This document shows positions 42,858 to 53,700 of a DNA stretch of 64,000 nt, piece after piece. The position numbers and the translations under genes are program-made. The stretch's first letter is position 1. Every line of letters begins with the position of its first letter. Origin of the DNA: Bdellovibrio bacteriovorus str. Tiberius (GTDB taxonomy: Bacteria > Bdellovibrionota > Bdellovibrionia > Bdellovibrionales > Bdellovibrionaceae). The stretch is from positions 2,232,001 through 2,296,000 of the forward strand of contig NC_019567.1 in assembly GCF_000317895.1 (NCBI RefSeq), written 5' to 3'. The notes below the pieces were generated by a model that had not been told where the DNA came from, ran no database searches, and saw only the letters and a program-made list of their open reading frames with translations.

Positions 42858-43467
42858 TCAGTTCGTTCGACTCCATCAGACGGTGCAGGAAATGCACCTT
42901 CTCGTTGATGTCGTCGTATTCCAAAACCATCTGCTGCAAATCGTAATCGCGCACCAGATAGGATGCAAAACTGCCCACGATCTCTTCAGGGTGGGTGAGA
43001 TTTCTCATGAAGATATCCCTCTGAGCCGGATCCGGAATATGCGTCTGTATCCAACGGGTCAGAATCTTATGCAGGGAATTCAGCTCCAACCTTAGGCTGG
43101 GTTCAAGCACGGTTTTCTCGGGGATGATCTGCCCTTCGCAAACCATGTATGGAGTTCCTCGATCAAGGACCTTGCCCAGACGTAACTTGCCCTGCCCCTG
43201 AATAAAGACCAAAAGAGTGCCGTTCAGGCGCTCTTCAATAATCTGAGCATACCCGTATCCAGCCACCTCACGCACAAAGGGAACGTTTTCCCCTGGACGC
43301 ACTGGAGTGACCTTGGAAGGATCCTCAATAAACCCCACGGCAATCGGGGTCTGGGTTTCCACGGCTTCCTTGATCATGGAAAGATAGCGAGGCTCAAAAA
43401 TATTCAGAGGCTTGGTGGTCCTTGGGAACAAGGTCACATTAACTAGAGGAAAAAGAAAGACTTCCAT
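42850..43467 (-). CDS. Stand-alone LON substrate-binding domain protein
   Basis: 205 residues. MEVFLFPLVNVTLFPRTTKPLNIFEPRYLSMI is the Lon N-terminal (PUA-like) domain opening, followed by VGFIEDPSKV, GYAQIIEERLNGTLLVFIQGQGKLRL and ARE helices. There is no ATPase or protease domain, so it is a stand-alone LON-domain protein of unknown role. The start at 43467 has GGAG upstream at a slightly long spacing; a longer frame exists but is not LON-like. Confidence 0.85.
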   Translation of the reverse strand: MEVFLFPLVNVTLFPRTTKPLNIFEPRYLSMIKEAVETQTPIAVGFIEDPSKVTPVRPGENVPFVREVAGYGYAQIIEERLNGTLLVFIQGQGKLRLGKVLDRGTPYMVCEGQIIPEKTVLEPSLRLELNSLHKILTRWIQTHIPDPAQRDIFMRNLTHPEEIVGSFASYLVRDYDLQQMVLEYDDINEKVHFLHRLMESNELTT

Positions 43468-43546
43468 GCGAACACGACTCCTCTTGCTTGAACTTTGATT
43501 ATAAGGACTGTAGCCTGTAATTGCTATGGAAAAGGTGGATATATCA

Positions 43547-43936
43547 ATGCGAAATGTGGTCTTTTTTGATGGCGTCTGCCACCTTTGCAATGGTTTTGTC
43601 GATGCGGTGATCAGCAAGGACAAGAATCACACTTATCTCTTTGCACCTCTGCAAGGAACAACCGCCGAAGAGGTTCTGAGTGCTCAGGACCGGACCAATC
43701 TTGATACAGTGATTTACTTTGAGTCAGGCAAACTTTATTACCGATCCGCTGCTATTTTAAAGATCCTCACCGGCCTGGGCGGAGCCTACAAACTGTTCAG
43801 CCTGGCCTGGATCATCCCCGGCCCTTTGCGTGATGTGTTTTACAAACTGATCGCAAAAAACCGCTACTCGTGGTTTGGTGAACGTGAGTTTTGTCGCCTT
43901 CCCACGCCCGCTGAGCGCGCTTACCTTTTGCCGTAA
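43547..43936 (+). CDS. DCC-family thiol-disulfide oxidoreductase-like protein (DUF393)
   Basis: 129 residues. VVFFDGVCHLCNGFVDAV carries the DxxCxxC signature of the DUF393/DCC family. GGTGGA lies 7 bases before the ATG at 43547; an ATG at 43526 is also possible. The rest has hydrophobic helices (LAWIIPGPLRDVFYKL) and RYSWFGERE. Role unknown; a redox function is inferred from the Cys pair. The 3' end overlaps the Nudix gene by 16 bases. Confidence 0.85.
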   Translation: MRNVVFFDGVCHLCNGFVDAVISKDKNHTYLFAPLQGTTAEEVLSAQDRTNLDTVIYFESGKLYYRSAAILKILTGLGGAYKLFSLAWIIPGPLRDVFYKLIAKNRYSWFGEREFCRLPTPAERAYLLP

Positions 43937-44340
43937 CTATTCTGAATTTTCGCCACAAACGGACGATCCGCCGCCGACAAGGACATCACATCGATTTCTT
44001 CGGGCCGCTGCCACTTGAAGTCATCGTGCTCGGTCAGAACCAGCTCCTCCCCACCCTTCACCGACGCCCAATACACCCTTAAACGGATGGTCTTGGACGG
44101 ATAGGCAAAGTCCTCTTCGCCAATCAGGTCGTGAACCCGGATATTCAGAGCCAGCTCCTCGGTGATTTCGCGCACCAAGGCCTGCTCAGGGGCCTCTCCG
44201 GCTTCCACCTTCCCGCCCGGGAACTCCCAAAAACCCGCTCCGGACTGTTCGGGGCCACGACGAACCACAAGAATGCGCCCCTCGGGGTCTTCCTGTCTTT
44301 GAATCACGGCGGCGACGACTAACACCGGCTGCTTGGTCAT
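43921..44340 (-). CDS. Nudix hydrolase, MutT-like
   Basis: 139 residues. The Nudix box reads GGKVEAGEAPEQALVREITEEL, matching G-x5-E-x7-R-E-x2-E-E, with WEFPGGK before it. Such small MutT-type enzymes often clear 8-oxo-dGTP; the substrate is not proved here. AAAAGGAAATC precedes the ATG. Confidence 0.9.
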   Translation of the reverse strand: MTKQPVLVVAAVIQRQEDPEGRILVVRRGPEQSGAGFWEFPGGKVEAGEAPEQALVREITEELALNIRVHDLIGEEDFAYPSKTIRLRVYWASVKGGEELVLTEHDDFKWQRPEEIDVMSLSAADRPFVAKIQNSYGKR

Positions 44341-44489
44341 GAGATTTCCTTTTGTAAGACCAAAGTATATAAGTGGTTTTTGAGTTTTTTAAGGATTTGT
44401 TTTACCCTAAGAAAGATTCACGCACAGTATTGGTGCTTCCTTAAGTTGAAGCCCCTTGATAACATCAAAGTTTTGAGGGAACACGCATC

Positions 44490-46097
44490 ATGATCGACTC
44501 GGGCAACTCGTACTTTATTCTCCTCGTCAGCGGGGTGGCACTCTTCCTTTATGGAATGAGCATGGCCTCCAGCTCGCTGGAGAAACTGATGGCCGGAAAA
44601 ATCACCGGCCTTTTAAATCATCTTTCGCAAAGTAAATTTCTGGCCATCCTGACCGGGGTGGTTCTAACGACCCTGATGCAAAGCTCAGGTGCGGTGACAT
44701 CCATGCTGGTGGGCCTGGGCTCAGCCCGCGTGGTCAACCTGCGCCAGGTGATGGGTGTGATTATCGGTACCGCCATCGGCACCACGCTGACAGTTCAGCT
44801 GATCTCTTTGGATCTGACCCAGTATGCACTGCCGGTGTTCACGATCGCCTTTGCTTTCTATTTCAAGGCCAAGAAAACAGTCTTCAAAAATCTGTCCCTG
44901 GTCTTTATGGGCTTCGGCCTTTTGTTTTTCGGGATGAAGCTGATCTCGATTTCCTCCCACCACTTTGCTGAAAATCCAATGCTGACTGAGGTTTTCCAAA
45001 GTCTGCGTGACAATCCTGGATATTCACTGCTGATTTCCGTCGTGTTCTGCGCCTTCGTGCAAAGCTCGGCTGTGACGATTGGTCTGGCGATGAGTTTGGC
45101 AACCGTCAAGGCAATCACCTTCTACGATGCGATGCTGTGGGTGTATGGTGCCAATATCGGAACGACGTCTGTAGCATTGATTGCAGCAGCGGGCGGAAAC
45201 TATATCGGCCGTCAGGTGGCCTGGGCGCACTTCTTCTATAAAACTTTAAGTGTCGTGATCTTCTATCCGTTCACGCAGATCTTTATCGACTTCCTGATGA
45301 CGTTCGACACCACTCAGACACGCTCAATCGCCAACGCGCACTTGATCTTTAACGTGCTGTCTTCAATCATTTTCTTCCCATTCATCAACAAGGGTGCCGA
45401 ACTGATTGAAAAAATGTTCCCGAAAGCGGCGTCTGAAGAATTCGGAACCGAGTTCGTGAATATGAACAACTATCAAAGCTCGGCCCTGGCGATTTCCTAT
45501 GCCAATCGCGAAATCATGCGCACGGCGGACATTGTTCTGGGCATGATCAAGGACTCCATTCGTCTGTTTGAAACGAATGACCCCAAGGACTTTGACTCCA
45601 TCAAAGACCGCGATAACAAGGTCGACTTCCTGTATCGTGAAACCAAGATGTTCCTTCTGGATCACGCCAATAAATCCACCACAGTGGTGCACCAAAACGT
45701 CATGAACATGATCATGTTCCTTAGTGATGTCGAGCGTGCGGCTGACGCCATCGACATCAATATCCTGGCTTTGGCGATCAAAAAGAACGCCCTGAAGCTT
45801 GAGTTCTCTGACGAGGGCTGGGCCGAGATTCGCCAAATGCACGAACAAGTCGTGAAAGTGGCGTCCATGGCCATCAATGCTTATCAGAACAAGGAGCTGG
45901 CCGAAGCCGCAATTCAGCTGAAGCGTGATCTGGCCAAAACCGAGATCTCTTTGCGTGAAAACCATATCAGCCGTCTGAATCGCGGACTGAATACGTCGAT
46001 CAACACAAGCTCCATCCATTTGGATCTGCTGAGTGAATACCGTCGTATCGCAAGTCTTCTGTGCAACCATGCTTACAATCAAAGGTCTCAATCATGA
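44490..46097 (+). CDS. Na/Pi-cotransporter family protein with PhoU-like domain
   Basis: 535 residues. Two inverted membrane repeats each contain the QSS motif (TTLMQSSGAVTSM and AFVQSSAVTIGL), typical of the NptA/YjbB family. The C-terminal ~190 residues (about 340-535) form a PhoU-like helical bundle (DIVLGMIKDSIRLFETNDPKDF onward). It likely moves phosphate with Na+. GAGGGAAC is upstream of the ATG. The next gene overlaps its stop by ATGA. Confidence 0.9.
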   Translation: MIDSGNSYFILLVSGVALFLYGMSMASSSLEKLMAGKITGLLNHLSQSKFLAILTGVVLTTLMQSSGAVTSMLVGLGSARVVNLRQVMGVIIGTAIGTTLTVQLISLDLTQYALPVFTIAFAFYFKAKKTVFKNLSLVFMGFGLLFFGMKLISISSHHFAENPMLTEVFQSLRDNPGYSLLISVVFCAFVQSSAVTIGLAMSLATVKAITFYDAMLWVYGANIGTTSVALIAAAGGNYIGRQVAWAHFFYKTLSVVIFYPFTQIFIDFLMTFDTTQTRSIANAHLIFNVLSSIIFFPFINKGAELIEKMFPKAASEEFGTEFVNMNNYQSSALAISYANREIMRTADIVLGMIKDSIRLFETNDPKDFDSIKDRDNKVDFLYRETKMFLLDHANKSTTVVHQNVMNMIMFLSDVERAADAIDINILALAIKKNALKLEFSDEGWAEIRQMHEQVVKVASMAINAYQNKELAEAAIQLKRDLAKTEISLRENHISRLNRGLNTSINTSSIHLDLLSEYRRIASLLCNHAYNQRSQS

Positions 46098-46441
46098 TGA
46101 ATAATGCCCTGGCCCCGATCGGCCTGTTGATCATCTCTAACATCTTTATGACATTTGCATGGTACGGGCATTTGAAGTCGTTGAAATCATCGGCTTTGTG
46201 GCTGGTGATTCTGATCAGCTGGGGCGTGGCCTTTTTCGAGTACGTGTTTCAGGTTCCGGCCAACCGCCTTGGGTCCGACCACTATTCTTTGCCGCAGCTT
46301 AAGATCATCCAGGAAGTCATCACCATGGTGGTCTTTGCGGGCTTTTCGGTTCTCTATATGAAACAGTCCCTGAAGCTGGACTTCCTCTGGGCGGGTTTAT
46401 GCCTTGTTGGGGCGGTTTATTTCATTTTCCGCACCCCATAG
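46094..46441 (+). CDS. Small DMT-family membrane protein (DUF486)
   Basis: 115 residues, four hydrophobic helices with LLIISNIFMTFAWYGHLK and FEYVFQVPANRLGSDHYSLPQLKIIQEVITM, which match the DUF486 branch of the drug/metabolite transporter superfamily. Substrate unknown. The ATG overlaps the stop of the Na/Pi gene, so translation is coupled; a second ATG one codon later is equally usable. Confidence 0.85.
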   Translation: MMNNALAPIGLLIISNIFMTFAWYGHLKSLKSSALWLVILISWGVAFFEYVFQVPANRLGSDHYSLPQLKIIQEVITMVVFAGFSVLYMKQSLKLDFLWAGLCLVGAVYFIFRTP

Positions 46442-46484
46442 AAATAAGTCACGCATTTGCCTCATTTTAGGATACGATTAAAGT

Positions 46485-48074
46485 ATGAAGTTCATTTATG
46501 TCCTGGAAGATGATGAACGCATTCAGAAGGATCTATTTGAGACCTTAAAAAGCATAGATTCCGGGCTCTCTATTCGCTTTTTCCTGAACCTGGCAGAATT
46601 CCACGAATGGCTGAAAATTTCCGTTACTGAGGGACCAAAAGCACTGGCCATCGGTGGGCGCAAGCATGCCGAAGACACGTCTCCGGATGTGACACCGGCA
46701 AGTACTCACGAACTGCGCCTGGTGGTTGCGAAAAATGAATTCCTGGGTGTACAGAACATGGGCCTGATCAAACGTGCCCGTGACTTTTTCCTGCGCAAGA
46801 AAATGTGCTCTGCCCAGGAACCCACTGCTCTGATTATAACGGCCTTTGACAGCCCGGATTTTGATATCTCTCTGGCAGAAGAACGCATCATCAACAATGT
46901 GATTTTCAAGCCCTTCGACAAATTGATATTGCGCCAGCATTTGGAATTTGCCCTGTCCGGCCATCACCCGGTCAGCTCCACCGCTGTGGCTTCCATGCAG
47001 ATCAGCTCCACCATCGAGATGCTAAAAGAAGTCGAACTTCACAGCATCAGCGAAATCGGCTTTACCACGATCAACAACCACGAGATTCGCCTTGGTGCCA
47101 TGACCAAGTATTACAGTGAAGCCTTCACCACTGACCACAAGCGGTCTGTGCTGGCCTATTGTCATTCATGCAAAGAAATCTCGCCGAAAGAATTTCTGTG
47201 CGAGTTTCTGTTCTTTGGCGCCGACAATCAGCAGCTTAGCCAGATTCGAAAAAACATTCTGACCGACAAAGCCCACTCTTTGGAAACCATAAAAAATTCT
47301 TTGGGCAACACCAACCGCATTCTGGTACTGGATGAAGACGTGCCGCTTGCGATCGAAATGAAAACCTTCCTGGCGGAACGATTTGAAAACACCGAGGTCT
47401 TCACGTATTCAAACTTTGGCCAGTTGCTGTCTGACCTGGCCAATAAAGAAACACCCAACCGCCAGGAACTGCCAGCGCAGTTTAATATGGTTTTTGCAAA
47501 CTATGCCGATTTTGAAATTGAAAAACAGAAAAAATGGGAACAGTTGCAGCAGTATCTAAAAGACCGCTGCAAGATCTACAATCTGGAATACAACGAAGCT
47601 CCGGAACTGTACATGATCTCGCGCAAGCGACTGGTGGTTGACGAAGTCAAGGCCCTGTCCGCGTGGGTGAAAGAGATCTTCTTTACTCCACTGGACAAGA
47701 CTTATATCTTTAAAAAACTGCTTAAAACCAAAACGTCCCTGGTGAACAAAACGGAAACGACCATCGCCAGCCACAAGGACAACAGCGCCCTGAAAGTCGC
47801 AAATCCAGTCGAAATCACCCAGATTTCAGAAGCCGGTTTGATCTTGAAATATTATCGCGAGATCAGCATCGGCGCCTTCCGCGAATTCGTCCTGTGGCGC
47901 CCCGAAGAACTGGAAACACCCGAAATCATCGGCACCGTGAATTACACCGAAAAAGACAAGGGCGGTGGAAACTATTTCTTGAACCACTTCGTCTTTTTCG
48001 GAATGAAAGACTACTACCTAAAACACATCCGCCTCTGGCTGCGCGAAGCCTACATCAAAACCAAAGAAAAATAA
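46485..48074 (+). CDS. Tandem pseudo-receiver plus PilZ-like protein
   Basis: 529 residues, apparently built from two copies of [receiver-like + PilZ-like]. Receiver-like halves: FIYVLEDDERIQKD (1-~165, ending VIFKPFDKLILRQHL) and NRILVLDEDVPLAIEM (~280-430, ending IFFTPLDKTYIFKKL). At the phospho-acceptor position the segments LRLVVAKNEFLGV and FNMVFANYADF show Asn rather than Asp, so neither should be phosphorylated. PilZ-like halves: VELHSISEIGFTTIN and VEITQISEAGLILKYY, each followed by a hydrophobic strand set ending in LFFGADN and VFFGMKD. The c-di-GMP motifs RxxxR and (D/N)xSxxG are degenerate. Probably a structural or adaptor protein; function unknown. Confidence 0.7.
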   Translation: MKFIYVLEDDERIQKDLFETLKSIDSGLSIRFFLNLAEFHEWLKISVTEGPKALAIGGRKHAEDTSPDVTPASTHELRLVVAKNEFLGVQNMGLIKRARDFFLRKKMCSAQEPTALIITAFDSPDFDISLAEERIINNVIFKPFDKLILRQHLEFALSGHHPVSSTAVASMQISSTIEMLKEVELHSISEIGFTTINNHEIRLGAMTKYYSEAFTTDHKRSVLAYCHSCKEISPKEFLCEFLFFGADNQQLSQIRKNILTDKAHSLETIKNSLGNTNRILVLDEDVPLAIEMKTFLAERFENTEVFTYSNFGQLLSDLANKETPNRQELPAQFNMVFANYADFEIEKQKKWEQLQQYLKDRCKIYNLEYNEAPELYMISRKRLVVDEVKALSAWVKEIFFTPLDKTYIFKKLLKTKTSLVNKTETTIASHKDNSALKVANPVEITQISEAGLILKYYREISIGAFREFVLWRPEELETPEIIGTVNYTEKDKGGGNYFLNHFVFFGMKDYYLKHIRLWLREAYIKTKEK

Positions 48075-48141
48075 GTGCCTGGTTGTTTTTTCTGGCAAAC
48101 CAGCGTTAAACGCGGCATAGCCAGAAAAAACAACCAGGCAC
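48075..48141. repeat. Perfect 22-bp nested inverted repeat between convergent genes
   Basis: The arms 48075-48096 and 48120-48141 are perfectly complementary over 22 bases and enclose an inner GCGTT/AACGC stem (48103-48113). The left arm begins directly after the stop codon of the pseudo-receiver gene, and the right arm ends 3 bases before the stop codon of copA on the other strand. T and A runs lie within the stem. It can act as terminator for both genes. Confidence 0.85.
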
Positions 48142-48144
48142 CTT

Positions 48145-50319
48145 TTAGATTTTCTTTCTTTTCAATAGCAGCGAGTTGCTGACGACTGAAACTGAACTCA
48201 TCGCCATGGCGGCACCCGCAATGACAGGGTTTAGCATTCCCAGTGCTGCCAGCGGAATTCCCAGGACGTTATAGATGAATGCAAAGAACAGATTCTGGCG
48301 GATTTTTTTCAGCGTCAGATGCGACAGTTCAATGGCCTGGGCCACGGACTTCAGATCATTTTTCATCAAGGTCACATCCGCCGTTTCAATGGCGATATCT
48401 GTTCCCGAGGACATTGAGAAACTGACATCCGCCATCGCCAATGCCGGGGCATCGTTGATACCGTCACCCACCATCGCCACACGCAGTTTTTTGCGCTTCA
48501 AGGTGACGATGACATTGGCTTTATCCGCTGGCTTCACACTGTGTTTGTATTCTGTGATTCCAGCCTGACGGGATATCTCTTTGGCCGTGCCTTCGTTATC
48601 CCCGGTCAGCATCATTACTTTCACGCCGCGCTTTTGAATTTCGGCAATGGCTTCTTTGGAGCTTTCACGAATACGATCGGCCACCGCAATATAACCCAGC
48701 ACGCGAGTCTCATCAGCCAGCACCATCAGTGTCTGACCTTTGGATTCAAGGTCCCTCAACAGTTCCTGATTCAAAGAAAAATCCGGAGCCACCCAGGCGC
48801 TTTTACCCAGCTTCAGTGAGCGGCCCTGAATACGACCTTCCACCCCTTGCCCCATCACACTCTTGAAACTTTCAACCGCAGCCAAAGGCAAACCTTCTTT
48901 TTTGGCTTCTTCCAAAATTGCATGCGCCAACGGATGGGAAGAGCCTGCCTCAAGACTTGCCGCAAACGTCAGAACCTCTTTCTTATCCTGGCCCGAGGTC
49001 ACATGAACTTCAGTTACCACGGGCTTTCCTTCGGTGATGGTGCCGGTTTTATCCAAAACCAGAACATCAATTTTTTCAGCAAGCTCCAAAGCCTTGGCAT
49101 CCCGGAATAAAACTCCTGCTTGCGCTCCCTTGCCAATCCCCACAACCACCGCGGTGGGCGTTGCCAGCCCCAAAGCACACGGACAAGCAATGACCAGCAC
49201 CGACACTGATGAGATGAAAGCCAGAGTCAAATCCCCTGTCCACAGCCACGTGCCGAAGAAAGTCAAAACACTGATCCCGACCACAATTGGAACAAAGACC
49301 GCCGAGATTTTATCAGCCAAACGCTGAATCGGTGCTTTGGACCCTTGAGCCGTCGTTACGATTTTAATGATTTGCGCCAACTGTGTTTTGCTGCCCACCC
49401 CCGTCGCCTTGATACGCAAACTGCCATCTTGATTTAAGGTCGCAGCATAGACGCGATCGTCAACACCCTTTTGCACCGGCATGCTTTCGCCGGTCAGCAT
49501 GGACTCATCCACGCTGGAAGTCCCCTGCACCACCAGGCCATCCACCGGAATGGACTCACCGTTTTTCACCACCACAACATCCCCGGACACAAGTTCACTG
49601 ATATCCAAAGAGATGACTTCACCGTTTCTTTCTACAAAAGCTCTTTTCGGCTGCAGGCGAAGCAGACCTTCCACCGCCTCGGAAGTTTTGCCCTTGGCCC
49701 GGCTTTCCATCAACTTACCCAGCAGAATCAAAGTAATGACCGCAGTACTGGCCTCGAAATACACGTGATGATGATGCCAGTTCATGGCCGTCATCACCGC
49801 ACTTAAACCGTAAGCCATCGTCGTTCCCAAAGCCACCAGCACATCCATATTGGCGCTGCCGGATTTAAGAGCATAATAAGACCCGCGATAGAATCTCCAC
49901 CCGATCCAGAACTGAACCGGAGTCGCCAAAATCCACTGGACCCAGCGCGGAATCATTTCATGCCCCGCCCCAGTCAGCATCACGGCCATTTCAACCAGGA
50001 AGGGAGCTGTCAGAATCGCTGAGATAATAAAAAGACGCAGTTCTTTGCGGTATTCAGCAGCCGCTTCTTCTTTTATCTTTTGTGCGTCGACTTCAGAGTT
50101 TACCTCAAAGGCCTGATAGCCCAAATCCTGAATGGTCTTGATCAGGTTTTCGACCGTCAGGGGACTTCCCCCCAGGTTCACCTGGGCTTTTTCCGTCGCA
50201 AAATTCACCGTCGCAGTCACGCCCGGCAGGCCGTTTAAGGTCTTTTCAATTTTTCCCGCGCAATTCACGCAGGACATGCCAATGAGTTGCAACTCGGTGC
50301 TGTTATCTTGAGTTTCCAT
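48145..50319 (-). CDS. copA: Cu(I)-translocating P-type ATPase CopA
   Basis: 724 residues. One N-terminal heavy-metal-associated domain ([15 protein letters not shown]), then the transmembrane domain with the CPC motif ([17 protein letters not shown]), the phosphorylation motif [11 protein letters not shown], the [13 protein letters not shown] and [15 protein letters not shown] motifs, and the C-terminal copper-site residues NxxG and SSxxVxxNS-type motif ([14 protein letters not shown]). It exports Cu+ from the cytoplasm at the cost of ATP. It begins 5 bases after csoR in one operon. Confidence 0.93.
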   Translation of the reverse strand: METQDNSTELQLIGMSCVNCAGKIEKTLNGLPGVTATVNFATEKAQVNLGGSPLTVENLIKTIQDLGYQAFEVNSEVDAQKIKEEAAAEYRKELRLFIISAILTAPFLVEMAVMLTGAGHEMIPRWVQWILATPVQFWIGWRFYRGSYYALKSGSANMDVLVALGTTMAYGLSAVMTAMNWHHHHVYFEASTAVITLILLGKLMESRAKGKTSEAVEGLLRLQPKRAFVERNGEVISLDISELVSGDVVVVKNGESIPVDGLVVQGTSSVDESMLTGESMPVQKGVDDRVYAATLNQDGSLRIKATGVGSKTQLAQIIKIVTTAQGSKAPIQRLADKISAVFVPIVVGISVLTFFGTWLWTGDLTLAFISSVSVLVIACPCALGLATPTAVVVGIGKGAQAGVLFRDAKALELAEKIDVLVLDKTGTITEGKPVVTEVHVTSGQDKKEVLTFAASLEAGSSHPLAHAILEEAKKEGLPLAAVESFKSVMGQGVEGRIQGRSLKLGKSAWVAPDFSLNQELLRDLESKGQTLMVLADETRVLGYIAVADRIRESSKEAIAEIQKRGVKVMMLTGDNEGTAKEISRQAGITEYKHSVKPADKANVIVTLKRKKLRVAMVGDGINDAPALAMADVSFSMSSGTDIAIETADVTLMKNDLKSVAQAIELSHLTLKKIRQNLFFAFIYNVLGIPLAALGMLNPVIAGAAMAMSSVSVVSNSLLLKRKKI

Positions 50320-50324
50320 AACGC

Positions 50325-50606
50325 CTACTTACTGACCAGATTCATGATCTCGTCGATTTTTTTGGAGATTTCTTTTTCATCTTTGGATTTGATCGCCGTT
50401 TTCACGCAACCATGGACATGGGTTTTCATGATTTCATTTTCCATCGCCTGCAGGGCCTTGGCAGCGGCACGGATCTGAAAAACAATGTCCGGACAATAAC
50501 GGCGTTCCTCGATCATATTCTGAATGCCATCCAATTGGCCGCGGACACGGTTTAGACGCTTTAAATGACCACTGTGGTCGGGATGCTGACCGGAATCTTT
50601 TTTCAT
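50325..50606 (-). CDS. csoR: CsoR-type copper-sensing repressor
   Basis: 93 residues, the CsoR/FrmR helical fold ([28 protein letters not shown]). The copper ligands fit C-H-C: Cys in RRYCPDI and the His/Cys in KTHVHGCVK. Copper binding releases CsoR from DNA and turns on export. It is transcribed with copA and reads away from a perfect CsoR operator lying 27 bases upstream of its ATG. Confidence 0.93.
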   Translation of the reverse strand: MKKDSGQHPDHSGHLKRLNRVRGQLDGIQNMIEERRYCPDIVFQIRAAAKALQAMENEIMKTHVHGCVKTAIKSKDEKEISKKIDEIMNLVSK

Positions 50607-50633
50607 GACACACCTCGATTTCAGTTCCAGTAT

Positions 50634-50650
50634 ATACCCCCCTGGGGTAT
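50634..50650. promoter_or_regulatory. CsoR operator
   Basis: ATACCCC-CCT-GGGGTAT is a perfect 7-3-7 inverted repeat in the gap between divergent csoR-copA and the RND operon. It matches the GC-tract-flanked-by-AT pattern of CsoR/RcnR sites, so csoR is very likely autoregulated. Confidence 0.85.
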
Positions 50651-50705
50651 CTATTTCAAGGGCCTGGGAAGAAAAATATTTTTCCTCGGATTGTCACAAG
50701 GCCAG

Positions 50706-50727
50706 ATACCCCCTCCTAGTAGGGTGT
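50706..50727 (+). promoter_or_regulatory. Second, imperfect CsoR-like site at the RND promoter
   Basis: ATACCC and GGGTGT frame CCTCCTAGTA, an imperfect copy of the operator. It overlaps the -10 side of a plausible promoter whose -35 is TTGTCA (about 50692-50697). This would put the RND operon under the same regulator. Confidence 0.5.
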
Positions 50728-50749
50728 GCGGAGGCATTAAAGTAGACCT

Positions 50750-53700
50750 ATGCTTGATAGAATTATTAAATACTCTCTGACTCATCGTCTCATTGTGATT
50801 GCTGTTGCTGCTTTAATGGTGGCCTATGGAGGCTGGGCCCTGGTTCATTTGCCAGTGGACGTCTTTCCAGATCTAAACCGTCCGACGGTCAATATTATGA
50901 CCGAGGCCCATGGCCTGGCACCGGAAGAGGTTGAAACCCTGGTGACCTTCCCGCTGGAAACAGCCTTGAATGGCTTGCCGGGTGTCGAGCGCGTGCGCTC
51001 ATCCTCCGGTATCGGTCTTAGTGTCATCTATGTCGAGTTTGGCTGGGACACCGATATCTATAGAAACCGCCAGCTGGTGCAGGAAAAAATCGCCCTCGCC
51101 AAAGAAAGACTCCCGAAAGACATCTCCCCGACCCTGGGACCGATTTCATCCATCATGGGCGAAATCCAATTTGTGGGTTTAAGTTCGCCGGACCACAAAG
51201 TCTCTGGAATGGACCTGCGCACTCTGGCTGACTGGACACTGCGCCCCCGCCTGATGAGCATTCCCGGCGTTTCCCAGGTGATTTCAATCGGTGGTGGGGC
51301 TCGTCAGTTCCAGATTCTGATTTCCGCTGAAAAACTGCAAAAGCTGCAACTGACCATGGACGAAGTCGAACACAACCTATCGGATGTGTCGCAAAACTCC
51401 ACCGGTGGTTTCATCGACCTTAATGGTCAGGAATTCCTGATCCGCAATATCGGCGCAGTAAAAGAAAAATCCGAGATCATGAATTCGGTTGTCGGCATGC
51501 ACCTGGGCCGTCCCGTTCTGGTGAAAGAAATCGCCGAAGTCGTCGAAGGCCCGCAAACCAAGCGCGGTGACGGCAGCATCAACGGAAAACCGGGCGTGAT
51601 CCTGAGCATTCAGAAACAGCCGGGCGCCAACACCCTGGAGCTGACTGAAAAAATTGACGAAGCCTTAAAGCAGTTTGCCACCACTTTGCCTGAGGGCGTA
51701 GAGCTGCAACCCAACCTGTTCAAACAGGCCCTGTTCATTGAAACCGCCATTGATAATGTCAAGATGGCCCTGCGCGATGGGGTCTTCCTGGTGCTTATCG
51801 TGTTATTCCTGTTCCTGATGAACCTCCGCACCACCGCAATCACCATGACGGCGATTCCGCTGTCCTTTGTTCTGACGGCCATCGTGTTTAAGTTCTTTGG
51901 CCTTTCCGTAAACACCATGACCTTAGGGGGCTTGGCGATTGCCATCGGGGAACTGGTGGATGACGCGATTGTTGACGTGGAAAACGTCTATCGCCGTCTG
52001 CGCGAAAACAAGCTGCTGGCCAAACCCCGCAATTCACTGCTGGTGATTTACGAAGCCTCTTCCGAGGTTCGTAACTCCATCGTGATCGCAACTTTGATCG
52101 TGGTGCTGGTCTTTGTGCCTCTGTTTAGCATGTCTGGTATCGAAGGCCGCCTGTTCGTTCCACTGGGGATCTCTTATATTGTGTCCCTGCTGGCCTCGAT
52201 GGTGGTTTCTTTGACCGTGACTCCAGCCCTGTGTTCTTACTTCCTGTCCAAGGGTGAACTGCTGGAACATAAAGACAGCGCCCTTGTGCGATGGCTTAAG
52301 AAACATCAGGAACGTTTATTAAATAAAACTCTCGACAATCCAAAACCGGTATTATGGTTTTCAGGTCTGCTGTTTGCGGGTTCCATCGGTTTATCCCTGA
52401 TTGTCGGCCGGGACTTCCTGCCACATTTCAATGAAGGATCGGCGATGATCACGGTCATTGCCCCGCCGGGAATCTCGTTACCCGAATCCAATAAAATCGG
52501 AACCCAAGCCGAACTGATCATCCTGAAAACACCGGAAGTTCTGACGGTGTCACGCCGCACGGGCCGTGCTGAGCTGGATGAACACGCCGAAGGCGTAAAC
52601 ACCTCTGAAATCGAAGTCGACTTTAAAGACGAAGGCCGCCCACGCGCCGTGGTGTTGGAAGAAATCCGCAAAGGACTTGAAGTCATTCCGGATGTCGGCG
52701 TGAATGTGGGTCAACCTATTTCCCACCGACTGGATCACCTGCTGTCGGGTGTGCGCGCCCAGATCGCCATCAAGGTGTTTGGCCCGGAACTTCCCACTTT
52801 GCGTGCCAAAGGGGCTGAGATCTATCAAGCTATCAAAGATGTTCCGGGACTGGTGGATCTTCAGGTCGAACAACAGGTTCTGATCCCTCAGGTGAAAATT
52901 CATCTTTTGCGTGACGAAGCCGCCCGCTACGGAATCACAGTTGGTGATCTGGCGCAGCTTTTGGAAAAAGCTCTGCAAGGCGAAGTCGTGGGTCAGATTC
53001 TGGAAGGCCACAAAACCATTGATGTCTTCATGCGTTTTGATGACAAGTCCCGAACGGATCTGGAGCTGATCAAACGCACTCCGGTGAAAATCATGCCTGA
53101 CGGCAGTCGCATCACGGTAGAAAATGTGGCCGACGTATATGAATCCACCGGCCCGAACATCATCCAGCGTGAAAATGCACAAAGACGCATCGTAGTTCAG
53201 GCCAACTCGACCGATCGCTCTTTGGATGAAATCATTACCGACATCAAAAAGAACATTGAATCCAGGGTTTCAATGCCTGCGGGTTACTATGTGGTCTATG
53301 GCGGCCAGTTTGAAAGCCAGCAACAGGCTTCGGACATGATGATTGTTCTGGGGTTGATTTCCATTCTGACAATCTTCCTGATCCTGTTTGCAAACTTCAA
53401 GTCGACGTTTATTTCCCTGCAGATCATGCTGAACATCCCGATGGCCTTTATCGGTGGTATTATTGCAATCTGGATCACGGGTGGCACACTCAGCGTGGCC
53501 AGCCTTGTGGCATTCGTGACTTTGTGCGGGATTGCTTCCCGTAACGGGATCATGATGATTTCCCACTATCTGCATCTGATGAAACACGAAGGCGAAAGCT
53601 TCACCAAACACATGGTGGTTCGTGGATCGCTGGAGCGTCTGGTGCCGGTACTGATGACTGCACTGACAGCCATTTTGGGATTGCTGCCTCTGGCCCTGGC

